Notes: generated from the sequence alone by a model not told the origin. Positions 10,601 to 21,273 are shown, counted from the stretch's first letter. The stretch: DNA of 29,156 nucleotides from Symbiodinium natans (GCA_905221605.1 CAJNDS010001201.1:1-29156), one strand, 5' to 3'. A program made the numbers and translations.

Positions 10601-13600
10601 GTTCCGTGCCTTCTCAGACCTTCACGAACAAGATCCCCCCGGTGGTGAGATTCCCCATCTTCCTGCTGTTGATCCTGTTCCGCCGCCCAAGACGATTCTC
10701 GACATTGTGTCAGAGTATAAGTCCTGGAGTGTTGCCACGCATCCTAACGCCTGTCGTCACACTTGCCTCGTCCTGGCCGTCACCAAGTTTCTGTGCGACA
10801 TGAATGCCACCAACTACATGATGTCCAATGTTCAGAAACTGATACTCTTCCTCTTGATTGACGGAGACAACTGGCGTGCACATAAGAGACAACTATTCCA
10901 CCTTTGTGATGGGGCGTGGGACATGGAAGAAAAATTGAGCTTGGAAGCTTGGGACTTCTTGTCAGCCGTCGAGGGCATCTTTGTTTCCATTGCCACAAGC
11001 ATCGAGAACGATGAAAAGAACATACTCTGGTCGTGGGCAGACGCCAGAAACTATGTTTACAAAGCCATCGAAGGGTGCAAACGCCGTGGGGAGCTCGTTG
11101 ACGTCTGTGCTCGTATAGCGAAGGAACATAGTGATCACGTCCGAGTTGTTACTAGCAACAAAACATGGAAGGCGACATGGGCTCGAAGAGTCGCTGATAT
11201 GCTTGCTTCTTACAGGAAGGCGTGGGAGACTCAGACACACTCCGTGGTTCTCTCTCGTCTTTTCTTGCAAGACTGCGACATGCCCATGCCAAAATCCCAA
11301 GGTATATGCTTCAGTGACATCTACTTGACTTCCAACTGGGAGATTCGCTCCAAGCATGAGGCACAGGACTGTTACGTACGGTTCGACTACCCTTACTTCT
11401 ACGAGAATACCCTTGCAGGAGACCCGTCCATCAATCTCCCTATGCTCAAAGAAAGGCTGAGACTCTTCCTGACCTCTCTCTACTACAAGAACGAGCATGC
11501 TTTTCAAGCCAAGCTATGCTTTCTTTGTGCTGCCTTCCAAGGCGTCTGTACGGGAAAGATGCTGTTCCAGGTTGGTCGTGGAGGGGATGGTAAAGGCATG
11601 GAGGCTATCCTAGATGCAGCTCTCTTTGGTTCGAAGTCTTCGGCTAGTCTGGACTGTGGTGTATTCTTGGACCGAGCGGAGTTCAGAAAAAGTGCCGAAC
11701 TTGTTTGGAACAAATCGAATGTCAGGATCCAGGAAATGGACTCCAAGGTTCGCTTCATATCCGACATATGGAAACGGTTTGTGGTCGACGAGGAGATCGA
11801 CTGCAGGGTAAACTATGGTTTCACTACCAAGAGACGCTTTGGTACGTCCATGAAGATCCAGGAACTGAACTATGAGAATGTACCGGTGATTGAGGAAAGC
11901 AAGGACATCAACAAGGCGTGCGAGCAACTTCGGAGACGTGTGGTCTGCATTCGCATGGGCACATCGACCTACACGTTGAACCCAAACGAAGTTGACCATG
12001 ATCGTGGCATTTACCTTCTGATTCCACAAGAGGAATTAGCGTCGGATTTACGTCATCCGGTCACTGCGTCGTTGTACCTCCGTGATTGGTGTCTGCCCTT
12101 CTTCAGACAGAACCCGGTTGGGGAGTGTCTGACAATGTTGCATGATCTGAAGTCCATCAGTGACAAGCTGGAGATGGACACTCAGTGGCTTGCTGCAAAG
12201 TTGTCCGGTCGTGATCTAGTTCCTCCTGGGGATGATCGCATGCTGGTCGATGCCAATGACGAAATAGTTGAGTTGGTTCATGCCTCGACGCCGACCAGAC
12301 CCATTCTCAAGGAGTACTTGTTACACAAGATTGATGAGCTCCCAGGCTGTATTACATCAACTCGCGGTCGTACCACGAAGCTTCAGCGGTTCGTGTCTGC
12401 AATTGACCATTCCTCCCTCAAGCTCTTCAGACAAGTGGATCATAGTACTTTCGAGAAGCTGCAGATCAACTGGGCGAGGCTAAAGGAGTCGATGGCTCGA
12501 CATGGCGGGGTTAACATCTTCGGGGATTGGACTCACTGGACATGCCCATTTGACTTGAAGCACATCATCCAAACATGGGACGGGAATGCATTTCAGGACC
12601 ATAGTACTTTCCTCCTCCAGCACTGCACAGTCAGAGGAGTTGGTGATGCGGTATTGCGATCGGCTGTCACTAGCCTGGACGAGACTGTAGACATTGAGCG
12701 ACTCAAAGCATATGCACTTCGAGGAGTGGATCGTCGTCAAGAGATGCTTGAAAGGTACATTGCGCGACACGAGACTGCAGGACTCACGTCCAGTGACGGC
12801 ATGTCCACCGTTACGGTGGAGTACTATACCCAACCAGGGTACGGTCGTCTACTTGCTAGAGGTGCAGCAGGTCAGAAACTCACAAGAGAGGCTAGAGCCG
12901 AAGCTTTCTTCCACTGCTCTGAAGTTGACGCTGCTTGTTGCCATCCACGGCTACTGCAACAAAAACTTTTCGACCTCGATGTCTGGTCCGATGGCAAATA
13001 CACCATCCTAGCACTCTTCATCAAGCATTACCAAGCGTGGCGCTACTGTGTGGCCGACTACATGGATGTCTCTGTGGATCAGGCCAAAACGGAGCTCATT
13101 CGCATTTTCTACGGAGGCAAACCCTCCTGCGAAATTCCCTTCCTCATGAAGCTCTGTGCAGAGGTCCAGACTGCTGCTCTCTCCATTGTTCATCATCCAA
13201 GCTCAAGAATGTGGCGGGGTCTTTACTCGGATCGAAGGAATCCAGAGTTCTCACGTCTCTCTGGCATTCTGTCAATGGAAGAAGCCAAAATGCTTGAGTC
13301 AGTGTCAAGTTTGATGGGACAGGCTATGTGTGTACTGCTGTTTGATGGTGCCTACGTGCAGTGCCGTAATCTACATGATGACATTGCTCTGTGTCATGGG
13401 ATGGAGACACACGACTCCAGGGTGGGGTTGCAGATCCGTCGGTGGGCTCCTTTGGCTTGCAAGTCCGTTCCCCGTCTTTTGGTCCGTCGAGGTGAAGTGC
13501 AGTTCTTTCGGACTGAAGATGTCGCAGACCTAGGAAACTGTTTGCTGACGTCCTTGTACTACATGGAAGATGACCTCGAACTGGAGAGCCTCAGTCAGAG

Positions 13601-15302
13601 CGATCTGCGTCACGGTATGTCCGCTCGGGATTTCAACTACATGACACTGGGCATTTCGCAAGGCGAGGACGGCCAAGCTTATCTGCTGGAATGGCTTCCA
13701 CACGGCTTCATTCGAGAGGAACTTCCGAATGGAGCATTGCTGGCCTTCCATGAGCCCAATTCATCTGGCACTTCGGGACATTGGTGGGCGGCCAAGATAT
13801 GTGGTGACACAGATGTCGCTATCTTCGACTCCCAAGCGCCAGAGTGTCTCCTAGGTGTTGCCTTCACCGTTTTGGAAGACGTTCTTCGTGAGACCCAGAC
13901 TGCGACTGCTTTCGTACTCACCCGTGCTCACACAGTAGAAACTCTGCGCATGCCAGAGTCGTCGGTGTATGACTTGCGTGGAGCCGGCCCAGACGACCCG
14001 GATGATCTCGTATCCATCGTGACTCCTCGTGACACTTGCTTAGAATGTGCTTCACCGCTGTATCCTGCACACGACGTCCAAGGCCGACTATACACATTGA
14101 ATGGCGTGAAGAATGTCACGGTCACGACCAAGCGTTGCTCTCGCAAAACATGTCGAACACATCACCATTACAACTACAGGAAGGTAGACGGACAGATGTA
14201 CCACAGCCTATCTCTTGGGGACATGAAGTACGTCTTTGTGAATAGTAAAGTCGGCTTCGACCGCACATTCCTGGACTATCACGAGGCCTTGCAGTTCCGA
14301 GGAGGTATCAGCCACAATGCCATTGAGTTCGCTCAGTCACATACTCTCTGGAATGACCCGGAGCAACACTACCGCTGGCACCGTGAATACTCGACTGCGC
14401 AGCTGTACTATGCTGTGGTTCAGGAAGCGCATGAGATGTGGTGTGATCCCAGAAGCAACCAATCAGCCACACTCTTCAACCTGGAGGTAACTCAGCCTCT
14501 CTCCGAGGCCTTCCTTTCTGAGTACAAGGATTGGTGGCAGCGTCAACAATTCTCTCCAGCGGAATGGCGCCGTGTCAAGGAGGTCGTTATGGACGGGCAC
14601 GAGAAGGTCGCAGCAAAGTGCCCAGGCAACACGCCTGCCCGCGTCGGTCGTCCCCGCAAGGATGGCCGCATCAGACAACATGAAAACGGATGGTTCATGG
14701 CTATCGATCCCGCCACAGGGCTTGTGATGTCGGCAACCAACATGGCTTCACCAGAGAATAATGACATCGCTAAACAAGTCCTACAGAACATTGTGGAACG
14801 TGCTCCCAACCTGGACTGCGTCATCTATGACAAGATGTGCGTATGTCAAAAGGCATTCCTGTCCGACGCGAAATTTCGCCAGGTGAAGTACTGGTGCATT
14901 GACCGCTTCCATGCCAGGGCCCATGGTGACACATGTACATGCTCTCCTCTCGTCCATCGGCGCCTGGACCTTCGCCTACGCAATGTCAACTCGTCCATTG
15001 CCGAGCAGACCTTCTCCTGGTTTCGCGGCTACGCATCTACCTTCAATGTGAAGAATCCATTGACGCATGTCTTCTATGTCCTACTGTACGTCAAGAAGCA
15101 TAACCTCTTGATCCGCAAAGACTACCTTCGACACTTGAACCCTTTCAGTGCTCGTGCCAAGGCTGCCAAGAATGCTCGGGTGCTCATCCGTCCAGCTTCG
15201 AAGAAGTACATCTGTCGGCGTCCGTCTGCATCTTTGTCGTCCCACAGAGTCTTGAGGAAGCCGTCGAAGAAAGTCATCAAGCATCACATGAAGAAGAAGT
15301 GA
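10601..15302 (+). CDS. Giant transposon polyprotein: SF3 helicase + TVpol polymerase + cysteine protease + KDZ-type DDE transposase (main exon)
   Basis: An uninterrupted frame of about 1,566 codons. The first possible bacterial-style start is GTG 10707, but the frame stays open upstream to a consensus acceptor (CATTTCCAG, ending 10600), so this is an internal exon. Numbering from codon 10707: a P-loop VGRGGDGKG (289-297), an acidic VRIQEMD (339-345) and an N/P motif near 388-393 fit a D5-like SF3 helicase. EVDAACCHP (D741), K794 followed by YGG (802-804) and LLFDG (D880) fit motifs A, B and C of family-A-like transposon-virophage polymerases. GNC (C945), GHWW (H1025) and FDS (D1041) fit a papain-like (Josephin/OTU-like) protease. 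C1111/C1114 and C1144/C1149 plus three His form a metal cluster. GRPRK (1314-1318) resembles an AT-hook. D1334, D1375 (IYDK) or D1399 (DRFH), and E1433 (AEQTFSW) fit a KDZ transposase. The C-terminus is Lys/Arg-rich. Inferred role: mobilising and replicating its own element in the nucleus. Confidence 0.7.
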
Positions 15303-16179
15303 GACGTACATAGGTACTGTGCGACATGCGTGCCGTGAGGGTTTTCGTACCTTGTCATATAGGCTTACATATCATACGATGCTCATCAAATGGTATTCCG
15401 GGATATACATGATACACATATGCTTATGAGATGGAAGTACGAGATCACACGGTTGCGCTAGCATGTCACACGGGATACACAGAGGACATCCAAAGTGTCT
15501 TCTCACTATAGGTCTGAAAGCACACGCGGGGGCATACAGGAGAAAAAAAAAAAACGTGATTCCTCGAGATTCAGTGCAGCATCATGCGTGGGTATAATAT
15601 GGTATATAGATATGCACGGATATGCTTTGATGACTGAGGTTCAAGCCTCAGATTCTGCGAGTGGCGACGTCAGATGTTATGATATTGCCGCGCTTAGTTG
15701 GGCAGGCTTGTGTTCTTATAACATCCTGTGTATGTTGTTTGTCCACATATACTAAAAATAAGGTAAAATCACGTAAAATACGTGTTTTGGACACGAAAAA
15801 TACAGGCCTGTATTCCGACGCACTCTCTATATTTTTATTTATTTGCTTATTTATTTGCTTATATTTATATACGTTAAGCACTAGGTCAACGGTGCGTATG
15901 CCAGTGGCATGGCAAGAATGGCAGAACACAAGCCCGCAGGATTTTTTAGATCTCAACCTTTTCAGTACACATTTGTGTTGTAGGCCGAAACTGTGTCTCG
16001 TGTGTCTTTTACGGCACAAAATGGCTTGTATTTCATCCGATAGAAACGAGTACAAGGGAACTCTAGAATTGAAGGCAAGTGCCCCTACCCACACAGTCGA
16101 GGTCTTCGCCCAGCCACATTTTCTTCTTTCAAGACAGCCTCAGCAGGTCGCCGAAACCTTCGAAACCGAGCCTAGCTCG
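15303..16179. other. 3' flank of the transposon gene
   Basis: Follows the TGA of the polyprotein. Holds a 12-nt A run at 15542-15553, a small CTGAGG/CCTCAG hairpin near 15635, a perfect 16-bp palindrome AATACAGGCCTGTATT (15799-15814) and two tandem copies of ATTTATTTGCTT near 15838. Short frames here have no recognisable protein character. The element's right end should lie here, before the telomere-type repeat at 16180. Confidence 0.4.
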
Positions 16180-16197
16180 GGGTTTAGGGTTTAGGGG
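16180..16197 (+). repeat. Short telomere-type repeat
   Basis: Two TTTAGGG units; first array to the right of the transposon-bearing block. Confidence 0.8.
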
Positions 16198-16318
16198 ACG
16201 AGTTTACAAGCTTCAGTCGCCCTATTGCAGCAGTTGGCCGTCATGTTTTTGTTGCCGCATCTCCGTCACCATCCTCACCACATTCTCGGAAGACATGCCT
16301 CCCTTGACCGCAAGTCAG

Positions 16319-16388
16319 TTTAGGGTTCAGGGCTTGGGGCTTAGGGTTTAGGGTTTAGGGTTCAGGGTTCAGGGTTTAGGGTTTAGGG
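16319..16388 (+). repeat. Interstitial telomere-type repeat, G strand
   Basis: TTTAGGG with TTCAGGG and CTTAGGG variants. Confidence 0.9.
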
Positions 16389-18363
16389 AGGCTGTTGGAG
16401 CACATGGTGGGCTTAGGGTTCTTGAAGCCCTTAGCCACTGGAGGGTCCTCGACTTCAGGATATTTCAAAAAGGCTTCTTGGGACCACCCCCTTAGGTCAG
16501 GAAAACGCCTTAATTCAACATGCGGGGGCCCTAGGGGTCCTAGGCACATTCCCCAATTGAAGGTCGTGTTCCGGTGCTAAGTCCCAGGTCAAAAAAGACT
16601 TGAGATGCCTGAAAAAGCTTCAAAATAACCTCCCCTCACTGTTTCCTTGGAGGCTGCAGCAGATCAGCGTGAGACTGCCAAACACACAACCATTTCCTCC
16701 ACTCCCAAAAAAGTCTTGCATGAAAACCTTGAAGGGCAACTTGAACACCCTCGTGAGACACCATTTGCAAGGAAAGCTGCGCATAGCTTACAGGTGTGCT
16801 TCTACCAAAGCGGCTCAGCACATCGAAATCGTCAAACTTCTGTCCAGAGTTCCCTTGCACCGCTTTGGTAGAAGCACACTTGGCTCAGTGCGGCAGGACG
16901 AACAGCCGGGGGCGTCCAGCAGCACGTGCTCTCCTCAATGAAAGGATATGCCGGCCCAGACCCTTGATGCCCAATCAAGCTCTCGGCCCTAAGCCCTCAG
17001 CGACTGCAAGGATACTGTAAGGCACCCATAGTCCGAGAGTTCAAGCTTGAAGCACGGGGGGTGGTACCGTCCTGCAGGAAAGACCTGAGCAGCCCGTAGT
17101 TGCAAGGATCCGCGGAACTCCACCAAGCTTAGTCCTGAAAACCTGATTTCTGATGTCTTGGATGGCCAAGAGGTTCCAGGTTATACTTAAAGTGGGGAGC
17201 TGTGGCCAGCCTCGACGAGGCAATCGCTCAAGCCTTATTTGCCCTGCAAGGTCGACGCAGCTCTCGTAGTTCTTCGCCACCTGAATCTGTCAAGGGCGGT
17301 GTCCAGGTAGGGTCAGGCTCAGGTGGGAGGGTGCCTGATTGGGTTCCTCCTTTTTGAGTCGGACCTTAGGGCTGAATTCTATGACTGGCCGCAGCAAGAG
17401 ATGCCAACATCTTTGTGCAAAACTAGCTCCCACCGGCAGCCGCCGTAAAGTTTTTTCAGAGACGCCAAGTAGGCCCCTGCGTTGTTTTAATGCTTTAACT
17501 CCACGAAGAGCCTTCCGCGATAGCGGAGTGACGCCGAGAAGGCACCGTGGTGTGACGTTCTCTTCCTTTAGTTTGGCGCGGGGCAAGCTGAGCCCTAAAC
17601 CCCTAGACAGGTTGGATAACCGGATAGCCGCTTTCCCTGGCAGCAGCCTTTACCTCGCCCTCCACTCTCGCCTCACCTCTCCCTAACTTTGTGATTGAGA
17701 TTCATGCTTGGCACCGCGCTTCAATGGGGCACAAGTGAGCCGACCTGGGCTAAAGCCAAGTGTGAGCTCAATGATGCATGGATTCGGCGTCGTTTGTTTG
17801 AAGGTTCCTGGCGGGCTTGGGATGTATAGCAGCATGCAGTCTTCGGACAGAGGACAGCAGTCCCAAAAGCCCAGCTTCCTCTTAGAGGAAGCTCTAGTCA
17901 ATTTTGGCTTCTACGCACTGGCAGGGAGCTGTTCTTGCGGATTCAACTAATCATCAGCTACGTGGAAGATACCATACAGTCATGCCATACAGCTTAAGAC
18001 AATTCAGATCGTGCGTTTTAGCAGGATGTCCGCAATCCAGGGTGCACGATTCAGATGCGTCGGTGTGCATCGGTGGAGTTGCCTGCTGGCATGCCGGAGT
18101 GCAGGTGGCTCTGCATCCTTGACCTAGGTTCAGAGCTGTTAATTAGAGACCCCTTTGGCCCCTGGGGTAGCTCTTTCACGGCACACACGGATGCAGATCT
18201 ACCAGCAGAAGGGTGTCCACTGCAGGCGCCGGTGACTGCGAAGGAACCCTCATGATGTGAAACCGCATGCCCTAGCCGCTTACTTCTGTTAGAAGGATCC
18301 TAAGCTGACTACCGATCCAGTGATGGGGAAGCTTCAACTTGAGTGTCGCTGTGTCAAAGCCAC
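16389..18363. other. Non-coding stretch, nothing identified
   Basis: Contains the 20-bp-arm hairpin at 16794. Frames of 60-115 codons overlap on both strands; none is recognisable. Confidence 0.45.
16794..16879. repeat. Hairpin with perfect 20-bp arms and 46-nt loop
   Basis: GTGTGCTTCTACCAAAGCGG (16794-16813) is the exact reverse complement of 16860-16879. Size resembles a small-RNA precursor or a foldback element. Confidence 0.85.
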
Positions 18364-18436
18364 ACCCTAAACCCTAAACCCTAAAACCTAAACCCTAAAC
18401 CCTAAACCCTACACCCTAAACCCTAAACCCTAAACC
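18364..18436 (-). repeat. Interstitial telomere-type repeat, C strand
   Basis: Ten CCCTAAA-type units, with ACCTAAA and CCCTACA variants. Confidence 0.95.
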
Positions 18437-18545
18437 CACCACTCCCGTGTGTGAGGAGTCATCTTGAAGGCTGTCCTTGCTAAATGAGAGCCCAAGCGCT
18501 TGTCAACCCACCCCGACCACCCAAGTCATATATTTCATGTGAGTG

Positions 18546-18670
18546 TAGGGCTTTAGGGCTTTAGGGCTTTAGGGCTTTAGGGTTTAGGGTTTAGGGGCTT
18601 GAGGCACAGGAGCCCTGAAGCAAAAAGGGGCTTGAGGCGCTTTAGGGGGTTTAGGGCTTTAGGGTTTAGG
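18546..18670 (+). repeat. Telomere-like repeat with GGGCTTTA variant unit
   Basis: Four GGGCTTTA octamers followed by TTTAGGG units, then a second cluster at 18641-18670. It is opposite in strand to the array ending at 18436, so the two face each other. Confidence 0.85.
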
Positions 18671-19070
18671 CTTCACTCTTATTTCATCTTCCTCGGATTA
18701 CATCCTGTGGCCTCCTGTTTAGCTATGCCAGAGTGTTAAGAGCTGGCAGGATTCGGCCAGCGCTGTGTTGGAGTAAATTTCGGATGCCGTGAATCACCTG
18801 TCCGCGTCCCGCTCTTTCCCTATGGGCGCTCGGGCTGTCGAGGTCTTTCGCTCGACGGAAGCGCCCCGCCACTTACAGTAGTTTAGAGTTTCTGTTTCTA
18901 GTGATGGAAAGCGAAATCACTGCAGGTGGTTGAGCTGAGGGAGCATAGAAACGGCACGGCCGGGATAGTACTTGTAAGCGATTGCAAGCGTTTCCGGCTG
19001 TGCCAGTGCTCAAGGCCCATCGCAAGAATGAGAGCACGCCTTCCGAAGTAGGCAGCAAAAGTCTCGAGGC

Positions 19071-19340
19071 TCAAGTATCTGCAGTTCCAGCATGCAAATA
19101 CCGCCAAAGGCCTTCTGTTTCTGAGAGATTGCCATGGCTCACATGCTGCCGGAGAGCATCGACCTGGAGATGCTTGGCATCCGCCTGCACACAGGTGATG
19201 TTGCTGCTTCTACAGACGCCTGGCCATATCTCGGGGTGCATCTTTTTGGCCTGTATTGAGGCGAGCATGTCATGTGCAAGCAGACAAGCAAAGGAGATGA
19301 ACCTTGCCAACGCCTTCGGGTTCGCGGTGGCTCTGATTGG
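19071..19340 (-). CDS. Candidate exon, unidentified protein
   Basis: A minus-strand frame with protein-like composition: a hydrophobic-to-polar helix-like stretch (LARFISFACLLAHDMLASI) followed by HPEIWPG, then ITCVQADAKHL and ETEGLWRYLHAG. The ADAKHL segment faintly recalls the Asp-containing strand of SAM-dependent methyltransferases, but no signature is convincing. It lies just downstream, on the same strand, of another candidate exon (19446-19645), so both may belong to one intron-split gene. Borders are approximate. Confidence 0.25.
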   Translation of the reverse strand, partial: PIRATANPKALARFISFACLLAHDMLASIQAKKMHPEIWPGVCRSSNITCVQADAKHLQVDALRQHVSHGNLSETEGLWRYLHAGTADT

Positions 19341-19445
19341 GCTGGCTGGCCACCTCAGTTTTACAAAGCTGGGTCACTCCAAGGTGCCTTCGAAGAAACG
19401 TGTGCATGCATTGTTGCCATGATGTGGAGATCTTGCCAGGGGAAT

Positions 19446-19645
19446 GGTTTGTAATGATATGTGCGGCGAAGGCATGTCTACCAATAGCTGATAGCGCAAG
19501 CAGGTCCACGTACTCTTGTGAAGGCACCCTGATCCTCGTGTCAGTGTGCTTCCTATCCAACAAGTCGAGGTATTCTGGCTCGTTCCGCACATGTGGACCC
19601 GAGGTCAGCAAGAGTGTCCTGGCCGTGATGGTCAGTTTGCTCATG
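19446..19645 (-). CDS. Candidate exon, unidentified protein
   Basis: Minus-strand frame beginning around MSKLTITARTLLLTSG and continuing with alternating charged and Leu-rich stretches (EPEYLDLLDRKHTDTRIRV, EYVDLLALSAIGRHAFAAH). Composition is more protein-like than the neighbouring frames, and it precedes the 19071-19340 candidate on the same strand. I do not recognise the family. Splice borders are not established. Confidence 0.22.
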
Positions 19646-19710
19646 GCGGGTCTCCCATTCGACCCTTGTCTCATACGGTGTGAACCGGCCCGAGGTCGGA
19701 GGTAATCAAG

Positions 19711-19895
19711 GAATGAAGACTCGCACCCGAGAGGTTGTACCCCTAAACATTCCTCTTACAGCAATTTACTCCTAATATGGCCCGTATGCTACCTTAAGGA
19801 TCTTTAAACAGGTTCCTCCAAACCCAAGGGTACAACCTTAAGGGTTTCAGGTAGAGCCCCTAGAGGGAAGAATGGTAGCAGACGGCCCGAGCTAA
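19711..19895 (+). repeat. Degenerate dispersed repeat, copy 2
   Basis: Partner of 78-250 in the same orientation; strongest blocks are TACTCCTAATATGGCCC and ACCCAAGGGTACAACCTTA. Confidence 0.75.
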
Positions 19896-19956
19896 TGCGG
19901 GGTCTTCACGGGCGGGCATATAATTACATGTTGTTGTTATTTCACCCAAAACACTT

Positions 19957-19985
19957 CACTCACACACACACACACTCTCACACAC
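19957..19985. repeat. CA microsatellite
   Basis: (CA)n with a CTCT interruption. Confidence 0.85.
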
Positions 19986-20209
19986 TGTGCCATGATAAAT
20001 GCGATTCTGGCCTTCAGGGTACATGAGGTTAGTGGTGTTTTTGTGCATTCTGTGGTCCAGATCTTGCTCCTGCCGCTCAAGATTTTGGACAGGTCCGCTA
20101 CATGCATCCATTCCCTTCTGGTGCTACATGAACTCCCCCTGCCCCCCCAGAATTCTGCAATTCTGGCTGGCCGGGACATATTCTCAAAGAAAAACTACAC
20201 ATAATGAAG

Positions 20210-20327
20210 ACTGGTGCCTTCATTGTGATCAATGCTTGTATTGTTGGTGTCACCGTCACATTGTCATTTGTCGTGGTGGTGCTGCTGCTGGTTTGGTGGA
20301 CTCTTGAAAGCTGTTCCATTAGCTTTG
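20210..20327 (+). CDS. Candidate exon encoding one membrane-spanning helix
   Basis: Between a possible AG acceptor (AATGAAG, ending about 20209) and a strong GTAAAG donor at 20328, the frame encodes GAFIVINACIVGV followed by TVTLSFVVVVLLLVWW, about 28 hydrophobic residues, then polar residues. This would make a single transmembrane helix. No neighbouring exon could be linked, and part of the Val/Leu run comes from a GTGGTGGTGCTGCTGCTG triplet repeat, so chance is a real alternative. Confidence 0.2.
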
Positions 20328-20352
20328 GTAAAGCGCGGGCAGGTGCTATGGT

Positions 20353-20380
20353 ATTAGGGTTTAGGGTTTAGGGTTTAGGG
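20353..20380 (+). repeat. Interstitial telomere-type repeat, G strand
   Basis: Four TTTAGGG-type units. Confidence 0.9.
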
Positions 20381-20383
20381 CTA

Positions 20384-21038
20384 TTCATGCTAACGATTCT
20401 GGCAGAAGCCGCGTTTGCGATTTATTGTTGGTGGTGATGAGAAGCAAACTGCACGAGGGGAGGGCTCTTTCGAGGATCAGAAACAGGCTCAGGAAGTGCA
20501 TAATGATAATGAATCGAAGTTGTTGCTATTCTTGATGGTGATGGCGGTGGTGGTGGCTGTTCCGCAAGGCTGCTGCGCTTGCTGGTGATCGTGTGCTGGC
20601 GTTCGTAGCCCTTGTCCGCATGTCGTCGTTTTTTCAGACAGAGTGACCTGAGCCCGTGAACGCCACATCAGAACTCAGGCAGTACTCGCGGCAGCACCGG
20701 TCAGGTTCGTCTGGGATTGGGTTTTCCACTGCAACATGGAAACATGGCTGAAACACCCAGCAAGAACTACAGACGCGGAGTCTCACAAGCCAATGGGCAG
20801 AACGTCTCCTCCTGGGATCTGGGCATGGGCTCGTAGCTTAGAATGCCGGAACTGTGCGGTTGAGTGACTTTCAGAACTTGGAGCCACAGAACCTGAATCC
20901 CCATAATTCTAGGTTATCCCTGTATTGCGGTTCGACCAGGCGGACAGGAAAAGTCCTCCAGGTCTAGGACATATAATCTAAGGTTGGAACCATGGGCCCT
21001 TAGCATGGTCCCTTATCCTTGTTTAAAGGGAGTTTAAG
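20384..21038. other. Non-coding stretch, nothing recognised
   Basis: GGTGGTGATGG-type triplet-rich words near 20430-20560; no plausible frame. Confidence 0.45.
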
Positions 21039-21126
21039 GGATCCGAAGTATGGGCCCTTATTTTGCATAGTGGATATAAGGGTTAAAAAAATGAGGACCC
21101 AAAGTTAGGGCCCATACTTCGGATCC
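21039..21126. repeat. Hairpin with perfect 20-bp arms and 48-nt loop
   Basis: GGATCCGAAGTATGGGCCCT (21039-21058) is the exact reverse complement of 21107-21126. Nearly the same geometry as the hairpin at 16794 but unrelated sequence. Confidence 0.85.
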
Positions 21127-21273
21127 CCGATGGAAGGTCGAGGTCCAGTCACTCGTCGTAGGTCGCGCCTCACGGGCTTTGTCCTGAGCTACCATGCAGT
21201 CTTGGGTTTTTTTCGCTGGGTCGAGTGGCGCGGCTGCACTTCAGAGCTTGGGGGGATTCAGGGCTCAGGTTTC

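Noticed and set aside
16222-16314. Minus-strand stretch reading VKGGMSSENVVRMVTEMRQ
   Set aside because: Looks protein-like but is short, has no clear splice borders and no recognisable family.
19060-19075. GGCTCAAG word resembling the end of the dinoflagellate spliced leader
   Set aside because: Only about eight bases match and the rest of the leader is absent, so it says nothing about lineage.
20925-20945. GGTTCGACC resembling a tRNA B box
   Set aside because: No A box or cloverleaf could be built around it.
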